From NCBI RefSeq assembly GCF_028009165.1, contig NC_079243.1, forward strand, positions 2,108,001 to 2,172,000: a stretch of 64,000 nucleotides of DNA. The letters run 5' to 3'. The notes under the pieces were generated by a model. It was not told the DNA's origin. It worked only from the letters and a program-made list of their open reading frames with translations, and searched no databases. The position numbers and the translations under genes were made by a program. The stretch comes from Akanthomyces muscarius (lineage: Eukaryota > Ascomycota > Sordariomycetes > Hypocreales > Cordycipitaceae). Shown here in pieces: positions 62,812 through 64,000 of the stretch (the stretch's first letter is position 1; every line of letters begins with the position of its first letter).

Positions 62812-63927
62812 TTACGACGATTTGCTTGTGCCAGTGACGAGCAAAACGACGCTGCCGAGCTGGCGACGGACATCCTCCTTGTTCACATCGTGGGTATCTT
62901 CCACCTCGCCCCAGTAGCCCGTCTGCCAGTCCACCTCCAGGCTCGTGGCGCGAGCCGCTTCCTCGGCGCCAAACCTGGTCTCGCGAGGCTGAGCGTTCGA
63001 CACACCCGCAGGGCCGACGCTCCACTCGGCAATGAAGCGGGAGGCCGCGATGAGACTCTTGCCCGCCAGCACCGCCCTCTCGAGGCCGGCAATTTCCCAG
63101 GCCGAGAGGCCCATAATCCAGCTCTGGACCACTTCGCGCACGCCCTCGTCCTGCTCGGCAGGGAAGATGGAGTCGCCGTCGAGCACGGGCTTGATGGTGA
63201 TGCCCGGCCAGACGTGCGTCGTCAGGAAGCCCACCGTCTCCTCGGCGGTGCGCTTTTGCACGTCGCGGAGGGACTCGCCGGCGGCGTTGCGCTGGTCGTA
63301 CTCGCCCGCGGGCGGCGCCCAGCACAGCAGCGAGTCGGTGTCGAGGTAGCGCAGCACCGACTCGGCAATGGCCACGCGGATCTGGTCGTCGGCGGCGGCG
63401 TCGGCGGCGGCAATGTCGGCGGCGCGGCAGACGAGGCTCGTAAGCGGGATGAGGTGCTGCTTGGTGGCCTGCTGCGCGCTGGTGAGCAGATCCCACTCGA
63501 TGGCGAGGGCCGTCGCGAGCGTCGGCTTGTCGAGCGGCACGCGCACAATCGCCTTTGTGTTGGGATGCCGCAGCGGGCGCGCGTCGAGGAGCACCTGCAG
63601 CGCGCCGTCGACCTCCTTGACGGTGACGTCCTTCCAGAAGCGGCGCTTCATGAACGAGCCGTCCTTGGAGGAGGACGAGGTCTTGCCGTCCTTGGCGCTG
63701 CGGATCGTCTTGGCCGTCCGCAGCATCTCGGCCTGCCTCCGGCGGCGGTCGACTCGCTCGTCGTTGACGGTGCGCTGGATGGGAGCCTCGGGGGGCGGAC
63801 CGGTGCCGACGACGGGGGCGACGTTGGCGGCCTTGAGAGCAGAGGAGTGCATGGCACTGACGGGCAGCGCCGTGCTGTTCATAAGACGGGGCGCCAGGCG
63901 CAGCGGTATTCGCATGGTCGGCTGCAT
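62812..63927 (-). CDS. ATP12: Atp12, mitochondrial F1-ATPase assembly chaperone
   Basis: Single exon, 371 aa. The N-terminus (MQPTMRIPLRLAPRLMNSTA) is rich in Arg and Ser with no acids, a mitochondrial presequence. The mature chain has FWKDVTVKEVDGALQVLLDARPLRHPNTK, as expected at the start of the Atp12 domain. ALAIEWDLL and LRYLDTDSLLCWAP follow, both characteristic of the family. Atp12 binds free F1 alpha subunits in the matrix so that alpha3-beta3 can assemble. Length exceeds the yeast protein slightly because of a low-complexity linker (KDGKTSSSSKDGS). Start choice is the first Met; Met5 or Met16 is possible without losing the presequence. It ends about 230 nt from the monooxygenase, convergently. 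Confidence 0.94.
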   Translation of the reverse strand: MQPTMRIPLRLAPRLMNSTALPVSAMHSSALKAANVAPVVGTGPPPEAPIQRTVNDERVDRRRRQAEMLRTAKTIRSAKDGKTSSSSKDGSFMKRRFWKDVTVKEVDGALQVLLDARPLRHPNTKAIVRVPLDKPTLATALAIEWDLLTSAQQATKQHLIPLTSLVCRAADIAAADAAADDQIRVAIAESVLRYLDTDSLLCWAPPAGEYDQRNAAGESLRDVQKRTAEETVGFLTTHVWPGITIKPVLDGDSIFPAEQDEGVREVVQSWIMGLSAWEIAGLERAVLAGKSLIAASRFIAEWSVGPAGVSNAQPRETRFGAEEAARATSLEVDWQTGYWGEVEDTHDVNKEDVRRQLGSVVLLVTGTSKSS

Positions 63928-64000
63928 GGTGGTGGTTGTGATGTTGGTGTTGTAGATGGATTTGGCAAGGTCTGGAAATTTTGGAGCTGCTATGGAGTGG

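Overview
The window is nuclear DNA from a filamentous ascomycete, most likely a sordariomycete of the order Hypocreales. The evidence is gene structure (short introns of about 50-190 nt with GTAAGT/GTACGT-type donors, long intergenic regions) and gene content: a Con-13-like conidiation protein, a DASH cryptochrome with an RGG tail, a repeat-rich GPI-anchored CFEM-like protein, a yapsin-like protease, Lsb1/Pin3, Vms1 and Atp12 orthologues. The order-level assignment is inference. I saw no tRNA, rRNA, CRISPR array or intact transposon.

Layout. 1-9 kb: an 81-aa membrane peptide split by an intron, a secreted GH5 glucanase, a Con-13-like protein with an HExxH motif, and an aminoglycoside-phosphotransferase-fold protein lacking a metal-binding Asp. 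12-18 kb: an MFS transporter, an Lsb1/Pin3-type SH3 protein and an SRPK-like kinase. 21.7-24 kb: cryptochrome DASH. 25.8-32.5 kb: two unrecognised large proteins with nuclear-type basic tails, the second carrying nine FG dipeptides in tandem repeats. 33-37 kb: Vms1/ANKZF1 and a small secreted GDKA-repeat protein. 36.8-42.5 kb: a gene-poor stretch. 42.5-44.7 kb: the CFEM-like surface protein. 45-62.6 kb: a metabolic neighbourhood with a peroxisomal (AKL-ending) acyl-CoA ligase, a GPI-anchored aspartic protease, a decayed D-amino-acid oxidase, an HSL-type esterase, two short-chain dehydrogenases and a Baeyer-Villiger-type monooxygenase. 62.8-63.9 kb: Atp12.

How they may work together. Most genes are independent housekeeping or cell-surface functions. 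The exception is 45-62.6 kb, where dehydrogenase, Baeyer-Villiger monooxygenase, esterase and peroxisomal CoA ligase would form a logical series for breaking a ketone or sterol-like compound into CoA esters. No polyketide synthase, peptide synthetase or terpene cyclase is present, so this looks catabolic or tailoring rather than a full biosynthetic cluster. The most unusual content is the pair of unknown nuclear-type proteins at 25.8-32.5 kb.

Exon boundaries were inferred by eye from splice consensus, reading frame and family motifs. No homology search was run.
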